This document shows, in pieces, positions 8,370 through 15,821 of a stretch of 33,474 bases of DNA. The notes beneath the pieces are model-generated. The model made no database searches and was not told the origin of the DNA. It saw only the letters and a program-made list of their open reading frames with translations. A program made the translations under genes and the position numbers. The DNA is from Verrucomicrobiota bacterium (GTDB lineage: Bacteria; Verrucomicrobiota; Verrucomicrobiia; Opitutales; Opitutaceae), in the NCBI GenBank assembly GCA_025352985.1, contig JANXRL010000165.1, positions 1 to 33,474 on the forward strand, read 5' to 3'. Numbering within the stretch: position 1 is the first letter of the stretch; each line of letters begins with the position of its first letter.

Positions 8370-10139
8370 TTAGCCGTCGATGTGGGCAACGTCGGGATCG
8401 AAGTTTACGGTCAAGTGATAGGACTGGCCGGGACGCATGACGAGCGGGTGGTCGCGCACGAGGTGCTGGAGATAGTGGATCTTGCCGTAGTTGGTGCGGT
8501 AAACAGGGTCGGCGCTGACGACCTCGGTCTCCTGCCACACTCCTTGGAAATCATCCTTCTGCACGGTGCAGCGATGACCCTGGGGACCGAGCGCGAGGGC
8601 TCCGCTGACGCGGTATTTGGAGTGGGGGGCGGCGATGGCCAGCACGTAGCGGAACTTGGTGAGTTCGACCTGCTGTTTCACCGTGTAAATGAACGTGCAG
8701 CCGATCTTCGAGCCCGAGAAATTCCACTGGACCTTCACGCTGCCAAGGTTCTTCAGGATTTCCTCCTTGGTGCTGATGAGGTCGGGCTGGTCGTATTTGA
8801 AGTAGAAGCTGTTTTTTTGGCCGAGGCCGGTGACGCAGTTCTTGCCGTAGAAGGCGGGGAGAGTAACCTGCTCGATGCCGCCGACATTGAAGGTCAGCTC
8901 GGGGAGCATGACGGGCATGTAAACGTTATTGGGCCAGTCGAACACGCCCGGGCAATGAGGGAAGGGCAGCGAGTCGCTGGTGAGGCGCGAGCCGGAGCTG
9001 ATGAGCGGAATCTGCGCGTGAAGGCCGCTCTCGGCGTCGCGGTAAAGGAAGAGGCCCTGTTCCTTGCGGTTGGATTTGTCGAACATGACAAAGCGGCCGA
9101 CGGTGCGGGCAGGCTCGGGTTTGGCGCCGGTGGGGACCTGCACGGTCTTGGCGAGGCGCGACCATTGGGAGAGGTAACGCGCGGCGTCGAAGTTGGCCAT
9201 GCGCGTGGTGTGGTGGCCGTAGGCGGTGCGTTCGTCGTCCCGCAGGTCGAGGAAGCCGTGCTCTTGGTCCAGATAGGTCTGGTAGAAAAACACGAAGAGG
9301 CGGCGGAGGACGTCGAAGTATTTTGATTTCTGCTCGTCGAGAATCCAGCCGTCGCGCAGTCCCTGAAGGATGAGCGAGATGAGGTGCATCTGGCCATAGG
9401 CGCCGGCCGCGCGGCCGAAGGCCCAGCCAAGACCATCGGCGCGGACGAGATCGGGGGCGATCTTGAGGTATTTCTCGGCGTAGGTGCGGAGGGTGGGGAG
9501 CTTGCGGTCGCGCACGCCGCTGTTGGCGTGGAGCTGGAGGGCGGAGCGGACGAACACAAAAGTCATCACGCCGTAGAGATTGAAATTGCCGCCGAGGCCG
9601 GTGGTCGAGTCGTCGAAGTAGCCGTTTGAGCTGGTCTGGTTGATGCGATCAACCATGCGCTCGATGAGGCGAGATGTCTCGTCCTTCTTGGAGAGGCCGA
9701 AGCTGTAACGGGCGACGGCCTTCGCGATGTTGAAGGCCTGCCAGTGATTGTCGTGGTCGCTGCGATGAAGGAGCTGTTTGTCTATGCGAACCTGGGTTTC
9801 CTCGACGAGGCGTTCCCACACGGGGTTGCGCTCTTTGGAGGGGCCAAAGCTGAGTAGGCCGAGGGCGGCGTAGGCTAGGCCGTTTTCAGTAGCGGGCTCG
9901 GTGAACATCTGGGCGGTGACACACCGCGCCGTGAGATCGATGAGGTCGTAGCCCTTGAGGGTGGTTTCACCGGTGGCGCGGTAATATTCGCCGAGGGCGT
10001 AGGCCACGTGGCCCGGCTCGTCAGGACGGGGGTCTTCGCCGGGGACGGGTAAAACGGTGCCGTCGGCTTGGATTGAATCAAGGTTGTGGGCCAGAATGGA
10101 TCGGGCCATGTCGAGGCACTGCTCGGAAAAACTATGCAT
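8370..10139 (-). CDS. Large conserved protein, (alpha/alpha)-toroid plus beta-sandwich, polysaccharide lyase-like
   Basis: The 589-residue protein has no signal peptide, so it is probably cytoplasmic. Residues 1-300 are rich in amphipathic helices with repeated Gly-Tyr-Phe-Trp turns (GHVAYALGEYYRATG, HDNHWQAFNIAKAV, GWAFGRAAGAYGQMH), as in (alpha/alpha)6-toroid enzymes. Residues about 335-580 are beta-rich and look like the C-terminal sandwich of heparinase-type lyases. I cannot assign a family or reaction. The ATG at 10139 is used. A TTG at 10163 would add eight residues, and neither has a convincing ribosome site. It lies directly upstream of hisF, and a 144-base spacer separates it from the small membrane protein gene upstream. 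Confidence 0.7.
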   Translation of the reverse strand: MHSFSEQCLDMARSILAHNLDSIQADGTVLPVPGEDPRPDEPGHVAYALGEYYRATGETTLKGYDLIDLTARCVTAQMFTEPATENGLAYAALGLLSFGPSKERNPVWERLVEETQVRIDKQLLHRSDHDNHWQAFNIAKAVARYSFGLSKKDETSRLIERMVDRINQTSSNGYFDDSTTGLGGNFNLYGVMTFVFVRSALQLHANSGVRDRKLPTLRTYAEKYLKIAPDLVRADGLGWAFGRAAGAYGQMHLISLILQGLRDGWILDEQKSKYFDVLRRLFVFFYQTYLDQEHGFLDLRDDERTAYGHHTTRMANFDAARYLSQWSRLAKTVQVPTGAKPEPARTVGRFVMFDKSNRKEQGLFLYRDAESGLHAQIPLISSGSRLTSDSLPFPHCPGVFDWPNNVYMPVMLPELTFNVGGIEQVTLPAFYGKNCVTGLGQKNSFYFKYDQPDLISTKEEILKNLGSVKVQWNFSGSKIGCTFIYTVKQQVELTKFRYVLAIAAPHSKYRVSGALALGPQGHRCTVQKDDFQGVWQETEVVSADPVYRTNYGKIHYLQHLVRDHPLVMRPGQSYHLTVNFDPDVAHIDG

Positions 10140-10283
10140 GCGTAAAGGGTTGCGGTCTGACAAATCGCCAGCGCCCGCACCTCGCGAACACCGGAAAGGT
10201 AAGTATGTTCAGGTTTTTGGCGGGTGGAGCAAGAGGGAAGTTTTCTTTTCCCATCATCCTTCGCGTAAACAACCCTGCAGTCG

Positions 10284-10607
10284 TTAACGACGGGCGTAAA
10301 AAAAGAAATAGACCGTGCCCACGGCCGCGATCAACAGGCCCTGTCCGGCGGCGAACGCTAGCAGGCACCCCCGTTTGGTAGATGTCGGATCGTGGCGCTC
10401 AGCCGCCGCATAGTCTTTGAACAGGACAACCTCGTCTGAGGCGGTAGAGTCGGCATGCGCCAGAATGCCAACGGGGGAGATGACGGCGGCGTTGGGCGTT
10501 GATAGCGAAGTGGAGCCGACCTCCCGGGCTATTTCCCGTTCCAGCCAGTCAAGACGCTCGCAGAGCAACTGGCGTTGGCGGAGGAGTTCCTGCTGGCGGT
10601 CACTCAT
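10284..10607 (-). CDS. Small single-span membrane protein, unknown function
   Basis: The 107-residue product starts with a charged, Gln/Arg/Glu-rich helix (MSDRQQELLRQRQLLCERLDWLEREIARE) that could form a short coiled coil. A Ser/Ala-rich linker follows, and the protein ends in one hydrophobic span, about 84-103 (CLLAFAAGQGLLIAAVGTVYFF), closing with YARR. It would therefore be a tail-anchored inner-membrane protein with a cytosolic N-terminus. The ATG at 10607 is preferred over a TTG at 10649. The gene lies just beyond the terminator of rpmA, so it needs its own promoter. No homologue was recognised. Confidence 0.6.
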   Translation of the reverse strand: MSDRQQELLRQRQLLCERLDWLEREIAREVGSTSLSTPNAAVISPVGILAHADSTASDEVVLFKDYAAAERHDPTSTKRGCLLAFAAGQGLLIAAVGTVYFFFYARR

Positions 10608-10650
10608 ATGATTGGAGGAGATGACGCTTTCAGGTCGCGATGACTGCAAA

Positions 10651-10680
10651 ATAAAAAACGCCGAGGAGTGAACCTCGGCG
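10651..10680 (-). terminator. Rho-independent terminator of the rplU-rpmA operon
   Basis: An 8-base perfect stem (CGCCGAGG at 10659-10666 with CCTCGGCG at 10673-10680) encloses a 6-base loop. Read leftward, it is followed by six T residues (the A run at 10653-10658). It starts 30 bases after the rpmA stop codon. Confidence 0.9.
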
Positions 10681-10710
10681 CTTGAGTGGAAACGATGATT
10701 TGGGAGTGCC

Positions 10711-10950
10711 TCAGACGACGTTCACCTTGCGGTGGACCTTGTCGAATTCGACGACGCCGTCCTTGAGGGCGAAAAGCGTCCAATCCCGGCCGATACCGAT
10801 ATTCTTGCCTGCGTGGAGTTTGCTTCCGCGCTGACGAACGATGATATTTCCGGCGATGACGGCTTGACCGCCAAACTTTTTGATGCCGAGACGCTTCGAG
10901 TGGCTTTCGCGACCGTTGCTTGTTGAGCCTGCACCTTTTTTATGAGCCAT
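10711..10950 (-). CDS. rpmA: 50S ribosomal protein L27
   Basis: The 79-residue basic protein matches bacterial L27 across its length: [10 protein letters not shown] near the start, the [12 protein letters not shown] segment, the [23 protein letters not shown] core, and a short C-terminal strand. The N-terminus begins at AHKKG, so there is no cleavable leader of the kind found in Firmicutes. L27 reaches the peptidyl-transferase centre. The gene follows rplU by 34 bases on the same strand, the usual rplU-rpmA order. One of the few clear Shine-Dalgarno sequences in the window (AGGAG on the minus strand, about 9 bases before the ATG) precedes it. Confidence 0.98.
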   Translation of the reverse strand: MAHKKGAGSTSNGRESHSKRLGIKKFGGQAVIAGNIIVRQRGSKLHAGKNIGIGRDWTLFALKDGVVEFDKVHRKVNVV

Positions 10951-10984
10951 AACGTTATATCTCCTGTGTTAAAATGATGAGCGA

Positions 10985-11299
10985 TCAGGCCTTGATGGCT
11001 TCGATCTTGATGACGGATAGTTCTTGGCGATGGCCGCGTTTTTTCTCATGGCCCTTGCGCTTCTTCTTCTTAAAGACGATGACTTTGTCGCCGCGCTTGT
11101 TTTCGAGGATTTTGGCGGTTACCGAGGCTCCGCTCAGGGTGGGGGTGCCCACCTTGAAATCAGCGCCTTCGCCGGCTGAAAGAACGTCGGTAATCTCGAC
11201 GGTCGAACCTGCTTCCGTATTCGGGTAACGGTTTACAATGAGAATGTCTCCTTCGGAAACAGCGAACTGCTGCCCTTGGGTTTTGATGGTCGCTTTCAT
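10985..11299 (-). CDS. rplU: 50S ribosomal protein L21
   Basis: The 104-residue product is a typical L21. It begins [18 protein letters not shown], has the beta-rich core up to [20 protein letters not shown], and then the basic [13 protein letters not shown] segment that contacts 23S rRNA. It is the first gene of the rplU-rpmA pair, with the usual length. About 150 bases separate it from the divergent exported-protein gene, and that spacer contains a possible promoter and a 12-base palindrome in the predicted leader. Confidence 0.98.
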   Translation of the reverse strand: MKATIKTQGQQFAVSEGDILIVNRYPNTEAGSTVEITDVLSAGEGADFKVGTPTLSGASVTAKILENKRGDKVIVFKKKKRKGHEKKRGHRQELSVIKIEAIKA

Positions 11300-11388
11300 A
11301 AATAAAACGTCGAACTAAGAGGTTTTGATCCTAGGCATGCAAGGAGATATTTGGATAATTTGCGATGTCTTAACCATAGCAAAACTCT

Positions 11389-11400
11389 TCGCACGTGCGA
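11389..11400. repeat. Perfect 12-base palindrome in the rplU leader region
   Basis: TCGCACGTGCGA reads the same on both strands and lies about 90 bases upstream of rplU, inside the predicted 5' untranslated region. It could be a regulator site or an RNA hairpin stem. No trans-acting factor can be named from the sequence. Confidence 0.4.
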
Positions 11401-11409
11401 GTGGTTTTT

Positions 11410-11439
11410 AAGATAGCGCTCCCGTGATGATTGTTGCAA
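11410..11439 (-). promoter_or_regulatory. Putative sigma-70 type promoter for rplU-rpmA
   Basis: Read leftward, TTGCAA (11439-11434) and TATCTT (11415-11410) form a -35/-10 pair with an 18-base spacer. The start of transcription would fall near 11403 and leave a leader of roughly 100 bases before rplU. The match is moderate, and it is the best candidate in the spacer. Confidence 0.4.
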
Positions 11440-11448
11440 TTTGTTAAG

Positions 11449-12108
11449 GTGAATACCCCTTGTTTACATAGCGGCGCGATTGTCTTGATGGTCATTGGAT
11501 TTCTTGTTCCCCCCTGTGCGTTGCATGCACGGGTGGGCGAAACCCAGGGAGCGTTGGAAAAACGCATTCTCCAACCGGGCCTCGGAAAACTCTTTCCTCG
11601 CGTCTTGGATGCCGCGAAAGACAAGGAAAAGCCTAGGAAAAAAGACGAGGATCCCTTGAAGGACATCCGGGCAATGATGCCTGCCGACACGCATGAGATA
11701 ATATATTGGAAATCGGCGGTCGCAAATCAGCTCAGCAATGAGACCGGCTGGAAGATAGAGGTGTTGTTTGTCGGCGGGCGGTCAGCCCTTGAGTCCTACC
11801 GTCGCGTGGGCGATTCATTGAGCGAATTTGAAGTTCGCGGGATTCTGGCCCTCAATAAGGGTAATTCTTCCTGGAAAAAAAGCGGCAGCGACGGTGGCGG
11901 TGTTAACGGCATCGGCTACGACTACGAGCTTGAGGACGGTTCGCTGCGTGCCAAGCAACAGGACAACTGGTTTGTTGTTTTTTCGACCAAGCTGGACAAC
12001 TACGTGATGCAGCAGCAGGTCTCGGCAAAGGAATCGAGAGACGCCCTCAGAGAGCAGCAAAAACGAGATCAGGCGTTGAAGGCCCCTGAAAGTATCGCGG
12101 GTCTGTAA
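11449..12108 (+). CDS. Exported hypothetical protein
   Basis: The roughly 219-residue product begins with a hydrophobic stretch (GAIVLMVIGFLVPPCALHA, about 9-27) that looks like a signal peptide. A Lys/Glu/Asp-rich linker follows near residue 60 (DAAKDKEKPRKKDED). The rest is a mixed region containing ETGWKIEVLFVGGRSALESYRR and GYDYELEDGSLRAKQQDNWFVVFSTKLDNYVMQQQ. The tail is charged and helical. I do not recognise a family. Start choice is uncertain: a GTG at 11449 and a TTG at 11431 both leave an intact signal peptide, while the ATG at 11488 would shorten it too much. It is divergent from rplU. Confidence 0.6.
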   Translation: MNTPCLHSGAIVLMVIGFLVPPCALHARVGETQGALEKRILQPGLGKLFPRVLDAAKDKEKPRKKDEDPLKDIRAMMPADTHEIIYWKSAVANQLSNETGWKIEVLFVGGRSALESYRRVGDSLSEFEVRGILALNKGNSSWKKSGSDGGGVNGIGYDYELEDGSLRAKQQDNWFVVFSTKLDNYVMQQQVSAKESRDALREQQKRDQALKAPESIAGL

Positions 12109-12126
12109 GTTCCTAGATTAGGGACA

Positions 12127-12156
12127 CAAAAAAGCGCCGACTGTGCAAGCCGGCGC
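12127..12156 (-). terminator. Rho-independent terminator for the coiled-coil protein gene
   Basis: GCGCCG (12134-12139) pairs with CGGCGC (12151-12156) around an 11-base loop. Leftward, a T tract follows, corresponding to the A run at 12128-12133. It lies about 20 bases beyond the stop of the leftward gene at 12178. The facing exported-protein gene ends nearby but has no T tract in its own direction. Confidence 0.75.
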
Positions 12157-12177
12157 CTGTTCGCTAGTATGAGATGT

Positions 12178-12855
12178 TTATGGCTGGGCCGCAGGTTCGA
12201 CGGGGGTTTTTGTGGGAACGGCTGAGGCGTTGTTTAGCATGTCGATCTGCATGTAGTAGTGCTCGCGGCGATGGTAGTCGGGGGGCTGGACCGTTTTGCC
12301 AAGGATGACGCGTTTGGCGGCCTGCTCTTCGAGAGCCTGTTGGGCTTTGAGCGAGGCGAGGCGGGCGGCTTCACGGTCGGCGAGTTCGCGCTTTTCTTGC
12401 TCCGCCTGGGCCAGTTTTACTAGAGCTTCGCGACGGGCGGCATCGGCGGCGGCTTCATCTTTGGCTCGAAGTTCGGCTTGGCGGCGGGCTTCGGTGTCGA
12501 GAGATTCCCTTTCCTTGGCGAGGCGGGCGGTTTCGAGCTCGGCGGCGGCGGCAATTTTTTCTGCAGCGATACGGGCGGCTTCGGCGGCGGCTTGATCGGC
12601 GCGCAGCTTTTCAAGCTGGAGGGCGGAGGCTTCCGCTTCTTGCTGGGCTTTCAGGGCGGCCAGGCGGTGCGCTTCCGCTTCGGCGGCGTCGCGTTTGTCA
12701 GCCTCGGCCTGTAGGCGTGACTTCTCGGCTTTGTCGGCGATGTCGCGTTGTTCGGCGAGGGCTTTTTCAGACTGCTCTTTGTAGAACTTGAATCCGAATA
12801 CGGATAGCAGGGCCAAAATAATGACCACGACGGCGATGGTAACGTTTCTTTTCAT
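12178..12855 (-). CDS. Membrane-anchored Ala/Glu-rich coiled-coil protein (TolA-like architecture)
   Basis: The 225-residue protein has one N-terminal membrane span (about 5-22, VTIAVVVIILALLSVFGF). About 150 residues of Ala/Glu/Lys/Arg heptads follow (repeats such as AAEAARIAAEKIAAAAELETARLAKERE), which predict a long single helix or coiled coil. It ends in a short Pro-rich tail with a distinctive patch KTVQPPDYHRREHYYMQID. The architecture resembles the middle domain of TolA, but no TolA C-terminal domain is present and no tol/pal genes are nearby. The function is unknown. The ATG at 12855 is chosen because it begins right before the span. Confidence 0.65.
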   Translation of the reverse strand: MKRNVTIAVVVIILALLSVFGFKFYKEQSEKALAEQRDIADKAEKSRLQAEADKRDAAEAEAHRLAALKAQQEAEASALQLEKLRADQAAAEAARIAAEKIAAAAELETARLAKERESLDTEARRQAELRAKDEAAADAARREALVKLAQAEQEKRELADREAARLASLKAQQALEEQAAKRVILGKTVQPPDYHRREHYYMQIDMLNNASAVPTKTPVEPAAQP

Positions 12856-13008
12856 GATAAGTGATGAGGATGCGAATCCGGATTGCGGCAAAGGCTTCAT
12901 GACGAAGCCCGTGCGCCTTTCTTTGGTGCATCGGCGGGCGTGCAAGGCAAGGCAAACCCGCCGTGAGACCTTTGAATACGACTCTGGATAAGCCCGATAT
13001 GCCGACGG

Positions 13009-14379
13009 TCACCGTTTTTCGGGCGGCTTCACGAAGATGTAATCCACCAGGAAACTGACGCCGAAAAGCCCGCTGAGCGTGCGGACGTTGCGCATGGCGC
13101 CCACTACGCTGGAGAGGGGGCTGGCGGTAGGTTCATGCACTTTCATGAGCATCAAGCAGGCGAGCAATGCGAGCGTGGGAGTCACCAGGAAGATGTGATG
13201 ATAGACATCCAGTGGATTGTAATTTTGGGCGAGCAGATGCCTCAAGACGACGCCTCCGACGATCGGGGCCACGGCGGTCACCAGCGAGGTGACGGCCAGG
13301 TTCACGCTTATCGCGAGGGTCTTGGCCTTCTGGGGTATGACTTTCAGTTGAAGATTGAAAAGCGAGAGCGCGAAGCCTGCACCCATGGTGCCGCCAAACA
13401 CCCACATGCCGTAAAGCATCCATGAGTTGGCCGGCGTCAGGAAGCACCAGAGATAGTTTTGAAGCTGCAACGCGATCATGCAGAACAAAATCACGGGCTT
13501 GTTGCCGAACCGGTCAGACAACGCACCCCACGCCGGTGAGGAAAGCGCTCCGCCTGCGCTTGCAAGGATAACGAGGAAGCCCACCTGTTGAACCGAAAAA
13601 TCCAGGTGTTTATACATGAACACGGTGACGAACGGGCCGAAGCAACATGCGGCAAAGCCCCAACCCGCACCGTAAACAACGAGCCAGAGAAAGGCGGGCG
13701 TGGCCATGAGCAGCCTCATCTGTTCGCCCCAGGGAACTTTTGCCTCCATGCGCGTTAGTTCCGAATGGTCGGTCTTGATTGCATGTTGGTAAAACGCCGA
13801 GACAAGACGGAGCAGCACCGAGCCTAAGATCAGGCACTGGAAGGCGATCACAGAGCCGGCGAGCCGACTTATCAACAGGCCTGTCGCCAGCAAAAAGAGG
13901 ATCTGCGCGGATTGAAGCACGCGATTGCGCCGCCCGAAATATTTTCCGCGCAGTCTCATGGGAATCCATTCCTGCACCCACGACATCCAGCTCACGCCGT
14001 TCATCGAGGTAATCGCGGCGGAGACGGCGAACAGCACGATGAACCAGCGGCCGCTGGTTTCGGGGTCATTCGTCGGCAAAAAGGGAAGCATGACCGCCAG
14101 GGCCATCCAGCAGAGGGCCTGAAGTGCGGAGAACGCCACGGACACGCCTTTCGGTGACAACCATGTGTTTACGACAGGCATGAGAAACGCTTGTGCGAAG
14201 TTCCCCCAGAAGGGCAACGAGACGATGAGACCGTAAAGATCCGGCGGCAGGTGGAACCGCTCCACCAGCAGGGCCGCAATGATGAAGTTGCCCGGTTGCA
14301 GCAAGTAAACGATTGGCGTGGCCGCTAAGCCGTCGTAGGTGGACAGGCTCAGGTTGCGGCGTAGGGAGGAGGCGGGCAT
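13009..14379 (-). CDS. Major facilitator superfamily transporter
   Basis: The 456-residue integral membrane protein has about 12 hydrophobic spans. A loop after the second span and the cytosolic RLRGKYFGRRNR segment near residue 142 fit the MFS A-type loop region. A second half starts near 225 (ATPAFLWLVVYGAGWGFAACCFGPF), and the A-like motif GALSDRFGNKP lies near 290. It resembles unassigned MFS members of Verrucomicrobia and Planctomycetes. The substrate cannot be inferred. It is divergent from the DNA glycosylase gene across 46 bases, and no functional link is evident. Confidence 0.88.
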   Translation of the reverse strand: MPASSLRRNLSLSTYDGLAATPIVYLLQPGNFIIAALLVERFHLPPDLYGLIVSLPFWGNFAQAFLMPVVNTWLSPKGVSVAFSALQALCWMALAVMLPFLPTNDPETSGRWFIVLFAVSAAITSMNGVSWMSWVQEWIPMRLRGKYFGRRNRVLQSAQILFLLATGLLISRLAGSVIAFQCLILGSVLLRLVSAFYQHAIKTDHSELTRMEAKVPWGEQMRLLMATPAFLWLVVYGAGWGFAACCFGPFVTVFMYKHLDFSVQQVGFLVILASAGGALSSPAWGALSDRFGNKPVILFCMIALQLQNYLWCFLTPANSWMLYGMWVFGGTMGAGFALSLFNLQLKVIPQKAKTLAISVNLAVTSLVTAVAPIVGGVVLRHLLAQNYNPLDVYHHIFLVTPTLALLACLMLMKVHEPTASPLSSVVGAMRNVRTLSGLFGVSFLVDYIFVKPPEKR

Positions 14380-14425
14380 TACGGATAGTCGGGCGTTTGC
14401 TTAAAATCCAGCCTATCAAAATCAC

Positions 14426-15011
14426 ATGTCGTCTTTATTAGAAGCCAAAGTCGTCCGGTCAAAAAATACGGTTGCCTTGGCGCGACGATTACTGGGGAAG
14501 ATGCTTGTTACGGTGGATCGCGACGGCGTTTTCCACCGGTCTCGCATCTGCGAAACGGAGGCTTATCATGGCGAGGATGACCTTGCCTGCCATGCCAGTC
14601 GCGCGCGCACGGCCCGCACCGAGGTGATGTATGCCGCAGGCGGCGTTTGGTATGTCTATCTGTGCTACGGTGTTCACGAAATGCTCAATCTCGTCACCGG
14701 CCCCCGGGAACAACCCTCGGCGGTCCTCATCCGCGGCGTCGAGGAGGTCCTCGGTCCGGGACGACTTACGCGCCGTTTCGGAATCGATCGCCGTTTCAAT
14801 GGAAAGGCTGCCTCTCCCTCATGCGGTCTTTGGCTTGAGGATGACGGTTTCAGACCGCCTCGGAAAGCTATCCGGGCGGCGTCGCGCGTTGGGGGTAGAT
14901 TACGCGGGGCCGGTTTGGGCGGCCAAGCCGTGGAGGTTTTACTACGAGCCGGTGGTTATTGCACGGCAGCCACGGCCACGCCGGTGCTCTGCGCATCGGA
15001 GTGCTCGGTAA
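14426..15011 (+). CDS. DNA-3-methyladenine glycosylase (AAG/MPG family), frameshifted near the 3' end
   Basis: The protein removes alkylated purines in base-excision repair. Residues 1-155 match the AAG family: LARRLLGKMLV, the catalytic-region segment CETEAYHGEDDLACHA, AAGGVWYVYLCYGVHEMLNLVT and GPGRLTRRFGI. The family C-terminus (RVGVDYAG ... KPWRFYYEP) is present in the DNA but in another frame. Removing one G from the run of five at 14891-14895 restores a continuous 194-residue protein ending at 15011. As sequenced, the first frame instead runs to 15223 with an unrelated tail. Either a sequencing indel or a real lesion explains this. The repaired 3' end overlaps the convergent DUF3108 gene by 56 bases. 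Confidence 0.85.
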
Positions 15012-15741
15012 GCAACGCCACGGCGGTGCCCACCTGCAATTTCACATCGAAGCGCAAAGGAAGACGCGAGGCGTCATCCGCTATCCATACGCGCACCTCG
15101 CCGCCCTTGCGGAACATGCCCTTCGGCTTGCCCACCATGCGCGGCATCAGCAGCAAGGCCGATTTCCGTCCGTTGGCCGTGCTGATTTTTTCGATGCGTT
15201 CAGCGATGATGTTGAGATGGTAAAATTCATTGTCGAACAGAACGTAAACCTCGCGCGATTGCCCGGGCGACAGATTCCACCGGCGGGCTTGAATGAGCGT
15301 GGTGATGAAATCTGAAAACTGGCCTTCGGGCACGGCCAGCGTCGTGTTTCGCTTGGGTTTCAGGTGGTCGGTATAGACCGCTTTTGCCGTGCTGTAATCA
15401 AACAGGATCGAGGCGTCTGTTTTGTCTGATCGCGCCTGCGTCGTGGCATTCGCTTCCAGCAATCGACCGTCGTGGGGATCAAAAAAAGAATCTCCGGAAC
15501 CGTCGAAAGGGAAAAGCGCGCGGATGACTCCCCTCGAACGGGTGCGGGTGGTGATGCGCAGGCGTTCGAGGCCGTCCTTGGTCTCAGCGGCGGCGGCGAG
15601 GGAGATTTCGCCCGCGCCGAAAAACGGACCCCAGCTCACGCTGTAAGTATAGGATTCTCCGGGATTGAGCGCACTCGACGTCTGTGCATGAACGGCTGAA
15701 TTTAAGGCCAGACAAAAGATAATCCAGCGGAGGATTTTCAT
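14956..15741 (-). CDS. DUF3108 family exported protein
   Basis: The 261-residue protein has a signal peptide (MKILRWIIFCLALNSAVHA, cleavage after residue 19 or so). The DUF3108 pattern follows: LNPGESYTYSVSWGPFFGAGEISL, an AKAVYTDHLKP-type strand segment, and the later MPRMVGKPKGMFRKGGEVRVWIADDASRLPLRFD, typical of the family's C-terminal half. DUF3108 proteins are periplasmic beta-rich proteins of unknown function. It lies 80 bases downstream of the exonuclease-ligase gene on the same strand, probably as the last gene of that group, and converges with the glycosylase gene. Confidence 0.88.
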   Translation of the reverse strand: MKILRWIIFCLALNSAVHAQTSSALNPGESYTYSVSWGPFFGAGEISLAAAAETKDGLERLRITTRTRSRGVIRALFPFDGSGDSFFDPHDGRLLEANATTQARSDKTDASILFDYSTAKAVYTDHLKPKRNTTLAVPEGQFSDFITTLIQARRWNLSPGQSREVYVLFDNEFYHLNIIAERIEKISTANGRKSALLLMPRMVGKPKGMFRKGGEVRVWIADDASRLPLRFDVKLQVGTAVALLTEHSDAQSTGVAVAAVQ

Positions 15742-15821
15742 GCTTTGATAAGGTGATTGGAGCGCGGTCGGCCCGGTTCTGCTTTAATATGAATGGCCGC
15801 GTTTACGCGTATGGCGACACA

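Noticed and set aside
8382-9326. Plus-strand open frame (314 codons) opposite the toroid protein gene
   Set aside because: Its composition is Val/Gly/Ala/Glu-rich without structure, while the minus strand carries a coherent two-domain protein.
10164-10283. Possible weak hairpin GGGAA...TTCCC after the small membrane protein gene
   Set aside because: The stem has only five bases and a long loop without a proper T tract. It is not called as a terminator.
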